A DNA stretch of 64,000 nucleotides from contig NZ_RDBN01000021.1 of assembly GCF_008042075.1 (NCBI RefSeq), positions 540,490-604,489 on the forward strand, read 5' to 3'. This stretch comes from Streptomyces sp. UW30. Lineage in GTDB: Bacteria; Actinomycetota; Actinomycetes; Streptomycetales; Streptomycetaceae. Position numbers and translations under genes: made by a program. Position 1 is the first letter of the stretch. Each line of letters starts with the position of its first letter. Below, in pieces: positions 25,833-35,151 of this stretch. The notes beneath the pieces are model-generated. The model was not told the origin of the DNA. It saw only the letters and a list, made by a program, of their open reading frames with translations, and did not search any database.

Positions 25833-27269
25833 TCAACCTCGTACATCCCGCCAGGCATCCGGAATCCCCTCAGCCACGTCGTGCGCCCCCAACGGCGCCC
25901 CGTCCGACGTGAATCTCGCCGACAGGCCGTGGAGGTACGCCGCCACGCTCGCAGCATCGAATGCCGGGAGCCCCGTCGCCAGCAGTGATCCCGCCAATCC
26001 CGACAGCACATCGCCGCTGCCGGCCGTCGCCAGCCATGACGTTCCCGTCGGGTTCACCCGGACGGCTCCGGTGCCGCCCGCGTCCGCCACCAGCGTCGTC
26101 GAACCCTTCAACAGCACGGTCGCCGCATACCGCGCCGCCAACTCCCGTACCGAAGCCAGCCGGGCCCCCTCGACCTCCTCCCGGGAGACACCGAGCAGCG
26201 CCGCCGCCTCCCCGGCGTGCGGGGTCATCAGGGTCGGTGCCGAACGGCCCCGTACCGCCTCCGCGTCCGCCAGCCGCAGCCCGTCCGCGTCGAGCAGCAC
26301 CGGTACGTCCGTCGCCAGCACCTCCGCCACGGTCGCCGCGTCGTCCCCGGCGCCCGGGCCGACGACCCAGGCCTGCACACGCCCCGCCTTCTTCGGTCCC
26401 CGGTCCGACACCAGCGTCTCGGGGAACCGGGAGATCACCGCGTCCCCGGCCGGGCCGACGTACCGTACGGCCCCCGCCCCGCCCCGCAGCGCGCCCGCCA
26501 CGGCCAGTACGGCCGCGCCCGGGTAGCGCGGCGAGCCGGCCGCGATGCCGACGACGCCTCGCCGGTACTTGTCCGACTCCGCCGCGGGGAGCGGCAACAG
26601 CCTTGCCACGTCCGCGTGTTGGAGTGCCTCCAGCTCCACCGCGTCCGCCGGCAGCGCCAGTCCGATGTCCACCAACCGCACCACACCGGCGTACTCCCGC
26701 GCCGGATCGATCAGCAGGCCCGGCTTGTGCGTGCCGAAGGTGACGGTGAGGTCGGCCCGCATCGCCGCGCCGCGTACCTCGCCCGTGTCGACGTCCACGC
26801 CGCTCGGCAGATCCACGGCGACGACCGCGGCCCTCGACCGCGCTGCCGCGTCCGCCAGTGGTACCGCCTCCGGTCGCAGGCCGCCCTTGCCGCCGATGCC
26901 GACGATGCCGTCCAGGATCAGGTCCGCGCGGTCGAGCAGTTCCTCGGCCGCGTCGATGCCGACCGGGCGGCCGCCTGCCCGCCGCAGCGCCGCCAGGCCC
27001 TCGGCATGCGCCCGGTCCGGCGACAGCAGCACCGCCGACACTCCCGCTCCGCGCCTCGCCAGCCGGGCGCCGGCGTACAGGGCGTCGCCGCCGTTGTCGC
27101 CGCTGCCGATCAGCAGCACGACCCGGCTGCCGTACACCCGGCCCAGCAGATCCGCGCAGGCCGCGGCGAGTCCGGCCGCCGCCCGCTGCATCAGCGTCCC
27201 GTCCGGGAGCCGTGCCATCAGCTCCCGTTCGGCCGCCCTTACCGTCTCCACGCCGTACGCAGTCCGCAT
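25833..27269 (-). CDS. nnr: Bifunctional NAD(P)H-hydrate epimerase and ADP-dependent dehydratase
   Basis: 478 residues from ATG 27269 (MRTAYGVETVRAAERELMARLP). The frame extends 14 codons upstream, but the family starts here. The N-terminal epimerase (YjeF_N, about 1-215) carries GSGDNGGDALYAGARLARRG and VDLPSGVDVDTGEVRG. The C-terminal ADP-dependent dehydratase (about 220-478) has GAGDDAATV, LMTPHAGEAAALLG and the ribokinase-like catalytic loop GSGDVLSGLAGSLLATG. It repairs hydrated NADH/NADPH. The 3' end (IPDAWRDVRG) appears to be the origin of the repeat array that follows. acpS lies 66 bp upstream on the same strand, a common actinobacterial pairing. Confidence 0.95.
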   Translation of the reverse strand: MRTAYGVETVRAAERELMARLPDGTLMQRAAAGLAAACADLLGRVYGSRVVLLIGSGDNGGDALYAGARLARRGAGVSAVLLSPDRAHAEGLAALRRAGGRPVGIDAAEELLDRADLILDGIVGIGGKGGLRPEAVPLADAAARSRAAVVAVDLPSGVDVDTGEVRGAAMRADLTVTFGTHKPGLLIDPAREYAGVVRLVDIGLALPADAVELEALQHADVARLLPLPAAESDKYRRGVVGIAAGSPRYPGAAVLAVAGALRGGAGAVRYVGPAGDAVISRFPETLVSDRGPKKAGRVQAWVVGPGAGDDAATVAEVLATDVPVLLDADGLRLADAEAVRGRSAPTLMTPHAGEAAALLGVSREEVEGARLASVRELAARYAATVLLKGSTTLVADAGGTGAVRVNPTGTSWLATAGSGDVLSGLAGSLLATGLPAFDAASVAAYLHGLSARFTSDGAPLGAHDVAEGIPDAWRDVRG

Positions 27270-27335
27270 GCGATCGAGTCTCGCGCACGGGGCGAGGCAC
27301 GTCGCATCCATTGATGCTTTGCCGTGGCTTTCGGC

Positions 27336-27707
27336 TCAGGCCTCCGCCACGACCACCGCCGACGCCACCCCGGCGTCATGGCTCAGCGACACATGCCAGG
27401 ACCGCACGCCGAGTTCGGCCGCGCGGGCCGCCACCGTCCCCGTCACCCGCAGGCGGGGCCGGCCGCTGTCCTCGACGTAGACCTCGGCGTCCGTCCAGAG
27501 CAGGCCCGCCGGTGCGCCCAGCGCCTTGGCGAGGGCCTCCTTGGCGGCGAAGCGGGCCGCGAGCGAGGCGACGCCCCGGCGGTCCCCGCTGGGCAGCAGC
27601 AACTCGCTCTCCAGGAACAGCCGTTCGGCCAGCCCGGGTGTGCGCTCCAGTGCCGCTTCGAACCTGTCGATCTCGGCCACGTCGATACCGACCCCGATGA
27701 TGCTCAT
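27336..27707 (-). CDS. acpS: Holo-[acyl-carrier-protein] synthase
   Basis: 123 residues starting [22 protein letters not shown]. Transfers 4'-phosphopantetheine from CoA to ACP. The Mg-binding Asp of [11 protein letters not shown] and the catalytic [14 protein letters not shown] helix are present, and the C-terminal [20 protein letters not shown] is typical. The length equals the family norm (about 120-125). Divergent from the L,D-transpeptidase gene; operon with nnr. Confidence 0.96.
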   Translation of the reverse strand: MSIIGVGIDVAEIDRFEAALERTPGLAERLFLESELLLPSGDRRGVASLAARFAAKEALAKALGAPAGLLWTDAEVYVEDSGRPRLRVTGTVAARAAELGVRSWHVSLSHDAGVASAVVVAEA

Positions 27708-27806
27708 GCCGAGCACCTTATGGGTCCTCGAAAATGGGCCCTCGAAAGAGTGACCCCGCAGCGCGGCGCCTCCCGAAGGGGCGGGCCCCCACGCTTCCCT
27801 GTGCCC

Positions 27807-28709
27807 ATGATCAGCGGACGTATCGCAGGCCGGAGCATCGCCGTGCTGCTCGCAGGGGCCGCCCTGTTGCCCATCGGCAGTGCCTCGGCCGACCCCGAGG
27901 ACCCCGTGCCCCCGGCCTCCGGGTCGCAGACGGAACTCGTGCCCGGCATCCCTTTGAACGCGCTCTCGCTCTGGCAGCAGCCGATCGACACACCCGACCA
28001 GGCCATGCCCCCGAAGGTGTACACACCCAGTCCCGAGGAAGAGGCCGTCGAGCCGCGGGAAGCGGCCGTCGGGATGTACGACCTCGTGGAGGAGGTCCAT
28101 CCCATGGACGCCCTCGGCGACGTGGAGTGCAGTGAGTGGGAGGGGCCCCGCCAGCGGCAGGTCGAGGGATGGCTGAAGGTGAAGGTGGACGGGGAGCAGT
28201 CGGAGGCGGACTGCCGGGCCATCCGCGCCTTCCAGAAGAAGCACCGGATCAAGCCCGCCATCGGGTACGCCGGTCCTGTGACATGGGCCACCATGCAGCT
28301 CACCTCCGCCAAGAAGAACCCCAACGCCGCCAAGAAGTGCCCGGAGCGGTCGTACCTCGTGGCCTGCGTCGATCTCGACCGGCAGCTGGCCTGGGTACAG
28401 AACGGCAAGAAGGTCGTGTACGGGCCCGTGCACGTGCGCAGCGGGCGGGAGGGATACGGCACGCGGGGCGGCATGCACCGGATCTACTGGCGGCACAAGA
28501 ACCACGTGTCGACGCTGTACAACAGCCCCATGCCCTACTCCCAGTTCTTCAGCGGGGGCCAGGCCCTGCACGGCGTCTACGGCAACATCTTCAGCGCCGT
28601 CGGCTCCATGGGCTGCGTCAACCTCCGCATCGACGAGGCCCGCAAGCTGTGGGGCCTGCTGAAGAAGGGCGACCGGGTGTACGTGTGGGGGCACCGGCCC
28701 GAGGGCTAG
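27807..28709 (+). CDS. Secreted L,D-transpeptidase with peptidoglycan-binding domain
   Basis: 300 residues from ATG 27807 (a GTG two codons earlier is equally possible). Signal peptide 1-31 ([19 protein letters not shown]). A peptidoglycan-binding-like domain lies at about 100-170 ([26 protein letters not shown]). The C-terminal YkuD domain carries the catalytic motif [20 protein letters not shown], with the nucleophile Cys in SMGC. The enzyme would form 3-3 cross-links between meso-DAP residues; in Streptomyces LL-DAP is used. Monocistronic, directly before alr. Confidence 0.92.
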   Translation: MISGRIAGRSIAVLLAGAALLPIGSASADPEDPVPPASGSQTELVPGIPLNALSLWQQPIDTPDQAMPPKVYTPSPEEEAVEPREAAVGMYDLVEEVHPMDALGDVECSEWEGPRQRQVEGWLKVKVDGEQSEADCRAIRAFQKKHRIKPAIGYAGPVTWATMQLTSAKKNPNAAKKCPERSYLVACVDLDRQLAWVQNGKKVVYGPVHVRSGREGYGTRGGMHRIYWRHKNHVSTLYNSPMPYSQFFSGGQALHGVYGNIFSAVGSMGCVNLRIDEARKLWGLLKKGDRVYVWGHRPEG

Positions 28710-28779
28710 GGCCTGTCGGCGGCCGACGGGGTCCCGGCTCGGCGGCGATGTCGGACCCCTCTGAGACACTGGGGGCGCG

Positions 28780-29946
28780 ATGACAGAGACAACAGCCCTG
28801 CGGACCGCGCCCCTGCGAGCCCGCGCCGAGATCGATCTGGCCGCGCTGCGGGCCAACGTGCGGACTTTGCGCGCCCTCGCGCCGGGCGCGGCCCTGATGG
28901 CCGTCGTGAAGTCGGACGCGTACGGCCACGGGGCGCAGCAGTGTGCCCGCGCGGCCGTCGAGGCGGGCGCCACCTGGCTGGGTACGGCGACACCCGAGGA
29001 GGCCCTCGTGCTGCGGGCCGCCGGGCTGCGCGGCATGCGGATGATGTGCTGGCTGTGGACGCCGGGCGGGCCCTGGCAGGAAGCCATCGAGGCCGACGTC
29101 GACGTCTCGGTCAGCGGGATGTGGGCCCTGAAGGAGGTCACCGAGGCCGCCCGGCAGGTCGGCGCCCCCGCGCGGGTGCAGCTCAAGGCCGACACCGGGC
29201 TCGGGCGGGGCGGCTGCCAACCGGGTGACGACTGGGCCGAGCTGGTCCGCGAGGCCCTGAAGGCCGAGGCCGACGGGCTGCTGCGCATCACCGGGCTGTG
29301 GTCGCACTTCGCCTGCGCCGACGAGCCCGGGCATCCCTCCATCGCCGCCCAGCTCTCCCGCTTCCGGGAGATGGTGGCGTACGCCGAGGAGCGGGGCGCC
29401 CGGCCCGAGGTGCGGCACATCGCGAACTCGCCGGCCACGCTCACCCTCCCCGAGAGCCACTTCGACCTGGTGCGCACGGGCATCGCGACCTACGGCATCT
29501 CGCCCAGCCCCGAGCTGGGCAGCCCCGCCGACTTCGGGCTGCGGCCCGTGATGACGCTGTCGGCGTCCCTCGCGCTGGTCAAGCACGTGCCGGGCGGCCA
29601 TGGCGTCAGCTACGGCCATCGCTACGTCACCCCGGGCGAGACCACCCTCGGCCTCGTCCCCCTGGGCTACGCCGACGGCATCCCGCGGCACGCCTCCGGC
29701 GCCGGGCCGGTGCTGGTCGCCGGTAAGTGGCGCACGGTCGCGGGGCGGATCGCGATGGACCAGTTCGTCGTCGACCTGGGCGGGGACGAGCCCGATCCGG
29801 GTGCGCAGGCCGTGCTGTTCGGGCCCGGCGACCGCGGTGAGCCCACCGCCGAGGACTGGGCCCAGGCGGCGGGCACCATCGCATACGAAATCGTCACCCG
29901 GATCGGAACGCGCGTTCCACGCGTCTATAGGAATGCGTCCACGTGA
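28780..29946 (+). CDS. alr: Alanine racemase
   Basis: 388 residues. PLP enzyme making D-alanine for peptidoglycan. The PLP lysine is in [15 protein letters not shown]; the catalytic tyrosine of the C-terminal domain is in [11 protein letters not shown], followed by [11 protein letters not shown] and [13 protein letters not shown]. The length is normal. No clear Shine-Dalgarno before the ATG. It lies 70 bp behind the L,D-transpeptidase. Confidence 0.96.
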   Translation: MTETTALRTAPLRARAEIDLAALRANVRTLRALAPGAALMAVVKSDAYGHGAQQCARAAVEAGATWLGTATPEEALVLRAAGLRGMRMMCWLWTPGGPWQEAIEADVDVSVSGMWALKEVTEAARQVGAPARVQLKADTGLGRGGCQPGDDWAELVREALKAEADGLLRITGLWSHFACADEPGHPSIAAQLSRFREMVAYAEERGARPEVRHIANSPATLTLPESHFDLVRTGIATYGISPSPELGSPADFGLRPVMTLSASLALVKHVPGGHGVSYGHRYVTPGETTLGLVPLGYADGIPRHASGAGPVLVAGKWRTVAGRIAMDQFVVDLGGDEPDPGAQAVLFGPGDRGEPTAEDWAQAAGTIAYEIVTRIGTRVPRVYRNAST

Positions 29947-30110
29947 TGCGGCGCTGTGATGCGGGCTATGTGATGCGTCCATCTGCATGCGGCTAAGTGA
30001 ATGTGGAACGAGACGGGTAACCCCGTAGCGGGACGCACGACCGAAACATCGGCACCATCCACCACCCACGTCACAACGGCACCACCAGACCCAGCGAAGA
30101 GGAGCGGTAC

Positions 30111-31352
30111 GTGAGCGAGAGCAGTGCGGAGGCCGTCGCGGCCGTCGCCTCCGCCACGGGGGCGGCCGCGAACTGGCGCAGGGCGACCGGCATCGCCGGT
30201 GCGGCGATAGGCGTGATCGCGGCCGGCGCGGCCGCCGGCGTCGCCATAGAGCGGATGACCGTGGGCCGCGGCATGCGACAGAAGGCCAGACTCGCCCTCG
30301 ACTCGGCGGGACCCTACGGCTCGCTGCGCGGCACACCCGGCAAGGCACAGGCCGACGACGGCACCGAGCTGTACTACGAGGTCGACGACATCGACCCCGA
30401 GGCAGCCCCCGCCCTCACCCCGCGCCGCCGACGGCTCTTCGGGCGCAAGGCACCCGCCCCCGTCACCGTCGTCTTCAGCCACGGCTACTGCCTGAGCCAG
30501 GACTCCTGGCACTTCCAGCGCGCCGCGCTCAGGGGCGTGGTGCGCACCGTGCACTGGGACCAGCGCAGCCACGGCCGCTCGGGGCGCGGCGTCGCCCAGA
30601 CGCAGGAGGGCAAGCACGTCGACATCGAGCAGCTCGGGCGCGACCTGAAGGCCGTCATCGACGCGGCCGCGCCGCAGGGGCCGCTCGTGCTGGTCGGGCA
30701 CTCCATGGGCGGGATGACGATCATGGCGCTGGCCGACCGGTATCCGGAGCTGATCCAGGACCGCGTCGTCGCCACCGCATTCGTCGGTACGTCGTCCGGG
30801 AAGCTCGGCGAGGTCAACTTCGGGCTGCCCGTCGCGGGAGTGAACGCGGTGCGTCGGGTGCTGCCGGGCGTGCTCAAGGCGCTGGGCCAGCGGGCCGAGC
30901 TGGTGGAGCGGGGACGGCGGGCCACCGCCGACCTGTTCGCCGGGATCATCAAGCGGTACTCGTTCTCGTCCCGGGACGTCGACCCGGCCGTCGCCCGGTT
31001 CGCCGAGCGGATGATCGAGGGCACGCCGATCGACGTGGTCGCGGAGTTCTACCCGGCCTTCGCCGACCACGACAAGACCGAGTCGCTCGCCCTCTTCACG
31101 GACATGCCGGTGCTCGTCCTGGCCGGCGTGGGCGATCTCGTCACGCCCAGTGAGCACAGCGAGGCCATCGCCGACCATCTGCCGGAGGCCGAGCTGGTGC
31201 TCGTGCCGGACGCCGGGCACCTGGTGATGCTGGAGCACCCGGAAGTGGTCACCGACCGTCTGGCCGACCTGCTCACCCGGGCGGGTGCCGTGCCGGCAGG
31301 GGCTACGGTTAGTGGCTATGGAAGCACCAGCAGCACCGCACAACGCGGGTGA
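30111..31352 (+). CDS. Membrane-anchored alpha/beta hydrolase
   Basis: 413 residues. An Ala-rich N-terminus with one hydrophobic segment (AGAAIGVIAAGAAAGVAI, about 25-45) is followed by an alpha/beta-hydrolase domain: FSHGYCLSQDSW, nucleophile Ser in VGHSMGGMTIMA, Asp in LAGVGDLVTPSEH and His in VPDAGHLVML. Position between alr and tsaE is conserved in Streptomyces. The 3' end overlaps the start of tsaE by 35 bp, suggesting coupled translation. GAAGAGGAGCGGTAC is a strong ribosome binding site. Substrate unknown. Confidence 0.9.
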   Translation: MSESSAEAVAAVASATGAAANWRRATGIAGAAIGVIAAGAAAGVAIERMTVGRGMRQKARLALDSAGPYGSLRGTPGKAQADDGTELYYEVDDIDPEAAPALTPRRRRLFGRKAPAPVTVVFSHGYCLSQDSWHFQRAALRGVVRTVHWDQRSHGRSGRGVAQTQEGKHVDIEQLGRDLKAVIDAAAPQGPLVLVGHSMGGMTIMALADRYPELIQDRVVATAFVGTSSGKLGEVNFGLPVAGVNAVRRVLPGVLKALGQRAELVERGRRATADLFAGIIKRYSFSSRDVDPAVARFAERMIEGTPIDVVAEFYPAFADHDKTESLALFTDMPVLVLAGVGDLVTPSEHSEAIADHLPEAELVLVPDAGHLVMLEHPEVVTDRLADLLTRAGAVPAGATVSGYGSTSSTAQRG

Positions 31353-31830
31353 CCTAGAGCTGACCGTGACCGCTCCCGACCAGATGCGGGAGCTGGGCCG
31401 CCGCCTCGCCAAGCTGCTGCGCGCCGGCGACCTCGTGATGCTCAGCGGGGAGCTCGGCGCGGGCAAGACGACGCTGACACGCGGGCTCGGCGAGGGGCTC
31501 GGGGTCAGGGGAGCCGTCACGTCCCCGACCTTCGTGATCGCCCGCGTCCACCCGTCCCTCGGCGACGGGCCGCCGCTCGTCCACGTCGACGCCTACCGGC
31601 TGTCCGGCGGCCTGGACGAGATGGAGGACCTCGACCTCGACGTCTCGCTGCCCGAGTCGGTGATCGTCGTGGAGTGGGGCGAGGGCAAGGTCGAGGAGCT
31701 GACCGAGGAGCGGCTCCAGGTCGTCATCCACCGTGCCGTCGGTGACACGACGGACGAGGTGCGGCATGTGACGGTGACCGGGCTCGGGGAGCGCTGGGCG
31801 TCGACGGATCTGAGCGTGCTGTCCGCCTGA
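31318..31830 (+). CDS. tsaE: tRNA t6A synthesis ATPase TsaE
   Basis: 170 residues. P-loop SGELGAGKTTLTRGLGEGLG, switch-like TSPTFVIARVHPS and VHVDAYRLSGGLDEMEDLDL, then VIVVEWGEGKVEEL. Works with TsaB and TsaD to attach threonylcarbamoyl to A37 of ANN-decoding tRNAs. The start is ATG 31318 inside the hydrolase gene; a GTG two codons earlier is possible. tsaB, rimI and tsaD lie about 1 kb downstream, separated by a small ORF and a minus-strand gene. Confidence 0.94.
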   Translation: MEAPAAPHNAGDLELTVTAPDQMRELGRRLAKLLRAGDLVMLSGELGAGKTTLTRGLGEGLGVRGAVTSPTFVIARVHPSLGDGPPLVHVDAYRLSGGLDEMEDLDLDVSLPESVIVVEWGEGKVEELTEERLQVVIHRAVGDTTDEVRHVTVTGLGERWASTDLSVLSA

Positions 31831-31945
31831 CCGCCTGAGCGGTCGCGGGTCGGCGGTGGGTCCGCTGAGGCTCATGAACATTCCGACAAGACGTCGGCAA
31901 GATATTGCGTTCGCGGTCTTGTGCGTGGTCACATGGTATCCAGTC

Positions 31946-31969
31946 CGTAGTTAGGTGTACCTAACTACG
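31946..31969. promoter_or_regulatory. Perfect 24-bp palindrome, candidate operator
   Basis: Arms of 11 bp (CGTAGTTAGGT and its exact complement) are separated by GT. The site ends 26 bp before the ATG of a small ORF with a strong ribosome binding site, so it would sit at or near the transcription start. The TTAGGT...ACCTAA half-sites recall iron boxes of the IdeR/DmdR type, but the spacing is shorter. The DNA is unusually AT-rich for this genome. Confidence 0.55.
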
Positions 31970-31995
31970 TCCGCCCCCGGCCTCAGGAGGCGTCC

Positions 31996-32172
31996 ATGCC
32001 GGCTTCGGAGAACAAGGTCCAGCCGCGGCCCCAGGTGATGGCAGGCGTCTCCATGCGTGATCTTCTGGCGGCCGGCGCCGCCGCGAACGTGATCTCCACC
32101 CCGCCGCGGGTCCCCGACCCGGAGACGACCCGGGCAGCCGCGGCCGGTCACGGGCATCGCGAAGCCGCGTAA
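31996..32172 (+). CDS. Small hypothetical protein, 58 residues
   Basis: Starts MPASENKVQPRPQVMAGVSM and ends GHREAA. It has no signal peptide or TM segment; the N-terminal half is polar, with a hydrophobic stretch LLAAGAAANVIST in the centre and an Ala-rich end. Evidence for coding is an optimal AGGAGG 5 bp before the ATG and normal third-position GC. It lies 165 bp behind tsaE, behind the 24-bp palindrome and converging on a YkuD-like gene. No function can be assigned; it may be a conserved Streptomyces small protein. Confidence 0.6.
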   Translation: MPASENKVQPRPQVMAGVSMRDLLAAGAAANVISTPPRVPDPETTRAAAAGHGHREAA

Positions 32173-32202
32173 GAAGCTGTCCAGCAGCCGTCCAGCAGCC
32201 GC

Positions 32203-32757
32203 CTAAGGGATCACGACGACCGGTCGGCCGATCGTCGCGAAGTCCCACATCGCGTCGCCTTCCGCCCTCGACTCGCGGATACCGCCCGTCTTCAGGGCCG
32301 GGTCGGGTGGTGCCGAAGCGGCCCGGACGACCGTGCTGAAGCCGATGGTGACGCTGTCCACGGTGGCGAAGCGGACCACGTGCTCGATGGCTGAGCCGTC
32401 GGTGCCGGTGGTCGCGTTGGAGCGGGAGGTGACCGTGTACACGCCCGGGAGAGGGTCGACCGATCCGGGGGTGACGCGGAACGTGCGCTTGACCTTGCTG
32501 CTCTCGCCGACCAGCCACACCCGGTCGTCGTCCACCGAGTACACGACCCGCTGCCCGGTGCCGGATCCGTCGGGCAGCGCGTCGGGTTCCTTGCGGTCGC
32601 GCGGCGCCTTGGACGTGCTCACCCCGGGCGCGTCACCCGTCCGAGGCTTGGCCAGGCCGGCCGGGACGGTCGCCGAGGCCTGGAAGGCGAGGAAGCCCAC
32701 GGTCGCCAGGGCAGCCGCGGTGAGCCCCGCAACAAATCCGGAGCTGCTGCCTGCCAC
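32203..32757 (-). CDS. YkuD-like extracytoplasmic protein without catalytic Cys
   Basis: 184 residues from GTG 32757 behind GAGGTGGGC. One N-terminal TM/signal segment (FVAGLTAAALATVGFLAF), a Pro/Ser/Arg-rich linker of about 40 residues, then a beta-rich domain (RVVYSVDDDRVWLVGESSKVKR, FRVTPGSVDPLPGVYTVTSR) with a C-terminal end WDFATIGRPVVVIP. Order and spacing match the L,D-transpeptidase (YkuD) fold, but the place of the SxGC catalytic motif reads GGIRES. A non-catalytic wall-binding or regulatory version is inferred. It is convergent with the small ORF (30 bp) and divergent from tsaB. Confidence 0.7.
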   Translation of the reverse strand: MAGSSSGFVAGLTAAALATVGFLAFQASATVPAGLAKPRTGDAPGVSTSKAPRDRKEPDALPDGSGTGQRVVYSVDDDRVWLVGESSKVKRTFRVTPGSVDPLPGVYTVTSRSNATTGTDGSAIEHVVRFATVDSVTIGFSTVVRAASAPPDPALKTGGIRESRAEGDAMWDFATIGRPVVVIP

Positions 32758-32871
32758 CGTCGCCCACCTCAGCGTTCGCGTCGTACCTCGTGATCCAGGC
32801 CGACCGTAGCAGCCGTCAAGCGCCCGACCGGGGCGGCGCTTCCCGGGGCGCGGGCGCCGTAGGCTGTTTGC

Positions 32872-33528
32872 GTGCTCTTGCTCGCTCTGGATACCGCCAC
32901 CCCCGCCGTCACCGTCGCGCTGCACGACGGCACGGACGTCATCGCCTCGTCGAGCCAGGTGGACGCGCGCCGGCACGGCGAGCTGCTGCTGCCGGCCGTC
33001 GACCGGGTCCTCGCCGAGGCCGGCGAAAGACTCGACGCCGTCACCGGCATCGTCGTAGGCATCGGACCCGGCCCGTACACCGGGCTGCGCGTCGGCCTGA
33101 TGACCGCCGACACCTTCGGGCTCGCCCTCGGCGTCCCCGTGCACGGCCTGTGCACGTTGGACGGCCTCGCCTACGCCGCCGACATCGACAAGGGCCCGTT
33201 CGTCGTCGCGACCGACGCCCGGCGCAAGGAGGTCTACTGGGCGCGGTACGCCGACTCGCGTACGCGCCTGACCGACCCGGCCGTCGACCGGCCCGCCGAC
33301 ATCGCCGACCAGGTCGCCGGGCTGCCGGCCGTAGGCGCGGGCGCGCTGCTGTACCCCGACACCTTCCCCAGCGCCCACGAGCCCGAGCACGTGTCGGCGG
33401 CGGCGCTCGCGGCGCTGGCCGCCGAGAAGCTGGCCGCGGGCGAGGAACTCCCCGCGCCGCGGCCGCTGTATCTGCGCCGGCCCGACGCCCAGGTCCCCAA
33501 GAACTACAAGGTGGTCACCCCCAAGTGA
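32872..33528 (+). CDS. tsaB: tRNA t6A synthesis protein TsaB
   Basis: 218 residues. ASKHA-fold partner of TsaD. The start MLLLALDTATPAVTVALHDG, the core HGELLLPAVDRVLAEAG and GIGPGPYTGLRVGLMTADTFGLAL are diagnostic. The GTG start overlaps no upstream gene. The stop overlaps the rimI start in GTGA, so expression is coupled. Confidence 0.95.
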   Translation: MLLLALDTATPAVTVALHDGTDVIASSSQVDARRHGELLLPAVDRVLAEAGERLDAVTGIVVGIGPGPYTGLRVGLMTADTFGLALGVPVHGLCTLDGLAYAADIDKGPFVVATDARRKEVYWARYADSRTRLTDPAVDRPADIADQVAGLPAVGAGALLYPDTFPSAHEPEHVSAAALAALAAEKLAAGEELPAPRPLYLRRPDAQVPKNYKVVTPK

Positions 33529-34052
33529 CCGAACCCGTGACTCCTTCCGCCGCTCCCGGCGGTCCCCCGCTGCGCGAGATGCGCTGGTGGGACATCGACT
33601 CCGTGCTGGAGCTGGAGAAGGCCCTCTTCCCCGAGGACGCCTGGTCCCGGGGCATGTTCTGGTCCGAGCTGGCCCATGCGCGCGGACCCGAGGCCACGCG
33701 GCGCTATGTCGTCGCCGAGGGACCCGACCGGGTCGTGGGCTACGCCGGCCTCGCCTCCGCCGGGGACCTCGCCGACATCCAGACCATCGCCGTCGCCCGG
33801 GACCACTGGGGCACCGGGCTCGGCGGGCGTCTGCTCACCGAACTGCTGCGCGCCGCGTCCGACTTCGAGTGCGCCGAAGTGATGCTGGAGTGCCGTGTCG
33901 ACAACGTCCGCGCGCAGAAGCTGTACGAGCGCTTCGGCTTCGAGGCCATCGGCTTTCGGCGCGGCTACTACCAGCCGGGGAACGTGGACGCCCTGGTGAT
34001 GCGACTGACCGCCCCTGAAAACTCCGTACAAGGAACCGAGATCAATGGCTGA
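33525..34052 (+). CDS. rimI: Ribosomal-protein-alanine N-acetyltransferase (GNAT)
   Basis: 175 residues. GNAT fold with the acetyl-CoA loop [21 protein letters not shown] and the C-terminal [21 protein letters not shown], both hallmarks of RimI, which acetylates the N-terminus of S18. It begins at GTG 33525 inside the tsaB stop and ends 8 bp inside tsaD, as in the tsaB-rimI-tsaD clusters of other bacteria. Confidence 0.93.
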   Translation: MTEPVTPSAAPGGPPLREMRWWDIDSVLELEKALFPEDAWSRGMFWSELAHARGPEATRRYVVAEGPDRVVGYAGLASAGDLADIQTIAVARDHWGTGLGGRLLTELLRAASDFECAEVMLECRVDNVRAQKLYERFGFEAIGFRRGYYQPGNVDALVMRLTAPENSVQGTEING

Positions 34053-35151
34053 CTCGCGTGACGTTCCCCTCGTCCTCGGTATCGAGACCTCCTGTGACGA
34101 GACCGGCGTCGGCATCGTCCGCGGCACCACTCTGCTCGCCGACGCCGTCGCCTCCAGTGTCGACGAGCACGCCCGCTTCGGCGGCGTGGTGCCGGAGGTC
34201 GCCTCCCGGGCGCACCTGGAGGCGATGGTCCCGACCATCGACCGTGCGCTGAAGGAGGCGGGCGTGAGCGCCCGTGACCTGGACGGCATCGCGGTGACGG
34301 CCGGTCCGGGACTGGCGGGCGCGCTGCTGGTCGGTGTGTCGGCGGCGAAGGCGTACGCCTACGCGCTGGGCAAGCCGCTCTACGGCGTCAACCACCTCGC
34401 CTCCCACATCTGCGTGGACCAGCTGGAGCACGGCGCGCTGCCGGAGCCGACGATGGCGCTGCTGGTGTCCGGCGGCCACTCGTCGCTCCTGCTGTCGACC
34501 GACATCACCTCGGACGTACGGCCGCTCGGCGCGACCATCGACGACGCGGCCGGCGAGGCCTTCGACAAGATCGCCCGGGTGCTCAACCTCGGCTTCCCCG
34601 GCGGGCCGGTCATCGACCGCTACGCCCGCGAGGGCGACCCGAACGCCATCGCCTTCCCGCGCGGCCTGACCGGCCCGCGCGATGCGGCGTACGACTTCTC
34701 CTTCTCCGGCCTCAAGACGTCGGTCGCCCGCTGGATCGAGGCCAAGCGGGCGGCGGGGGAGGAGGTGCCGGTGCGTGACGTGTCGGCCTCCTTCCAGGAG
34801 GCGGTCGTCGACGTGCTGACCCGCAAGGCCGTACGGGCCTGCAAGGACGAGGGCGTCGACCACCTGATGATCGGCGGCGGCGTGGCCGCCAACTCCCGGC
34901 TGCGGGCACTGGCGCAGCAGCGGTGCGAGGCGGCCGGCATTCAACTCCGGGTGCCACGGCCGAAGTTGTGCACGGACAACGGCGCGATGGTGGCGGCGCT
35001 GGGCGCGGAGATGGTGGCACGCAACCGGCCCACGTCCAGCTGGGACCTGTCGGCGGACTCCTCACTCCCGGTGACGGAACCTCATGTACCGGGCACCGCC
35101 CACTCGCACGACCATGTGCACGAGGTCAGCAAGGAGAACCTGTACTCGTGA
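34045..35151 (+). CDS. tsaD: tRNA threonylcarbamoyladenosine transferase TsaD
   Basis: 368 residues. Starts [25 protein letters not shown]; metal-binding motif [13 protein letters not shown], nucleotide-binding [20 protein letters not shown] and DNGAMVAAL are in place. Transfers the threonylcarbamoyl group to tRNA A37. The C-terminal 30 residues are His/Asp-rich ([13 protein letters not shown]), longer than in E. coli. A small gene overlaps its stop by 4 bp. Confidence 0.96.
   Translation: MADSRDVPLVLGIETSCDETGVGIVRGTTLLADAVASSVDEHARFGGVVPEVASRAHLEAMVPTIDRALKEAGVSARDLDGIAVTAGPGLAGALLVGVSAAKAYAYALGKPLYGVNHLASHICVDQLEHGALPEPTMALLVSGGHSSLLLSTDITSDVRPLGATIDDAAGEAFDKIARVLNLGFPGGPVIDRYAREGDPNAIAFPRGLTGPRDAAYDFSFSGLKTSVARWIEAKRAAGEEVPVRDVSASFQEAVVDVLTRKAVRACKDEGVDHLMIGGGVAANSRLRALAQQRCEAAGIQLRVPRPKLCTDNGAMVAALGAEMVARNRPTSSWDLSADSSLPVTEPHVPGTAHSHDHVHEVSKENLYS

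Noticed and set aside
25231-26011. A repeat protein with 23-residue units encoded by the 69-bp array
   Set aside because: Three frames are open only because 69 is a multiple of 3. None has a ribosome binding site, and one runs out of frame into nnr.
31946-31969. Canonical iron box (DmdR/IdeR)
   Set aside because: Half-sites TTAGGT and ACCTAA are 2 bp apart, whereas the 19-bp iron box has 7 bp between them.
31319-32157. A split or frameshifted t6A operon
   Set aside because: tsaE, tsaB, rimI and tsaD are each intact. The interruption is a small ORF and a minus-strand gene, not a broken one.
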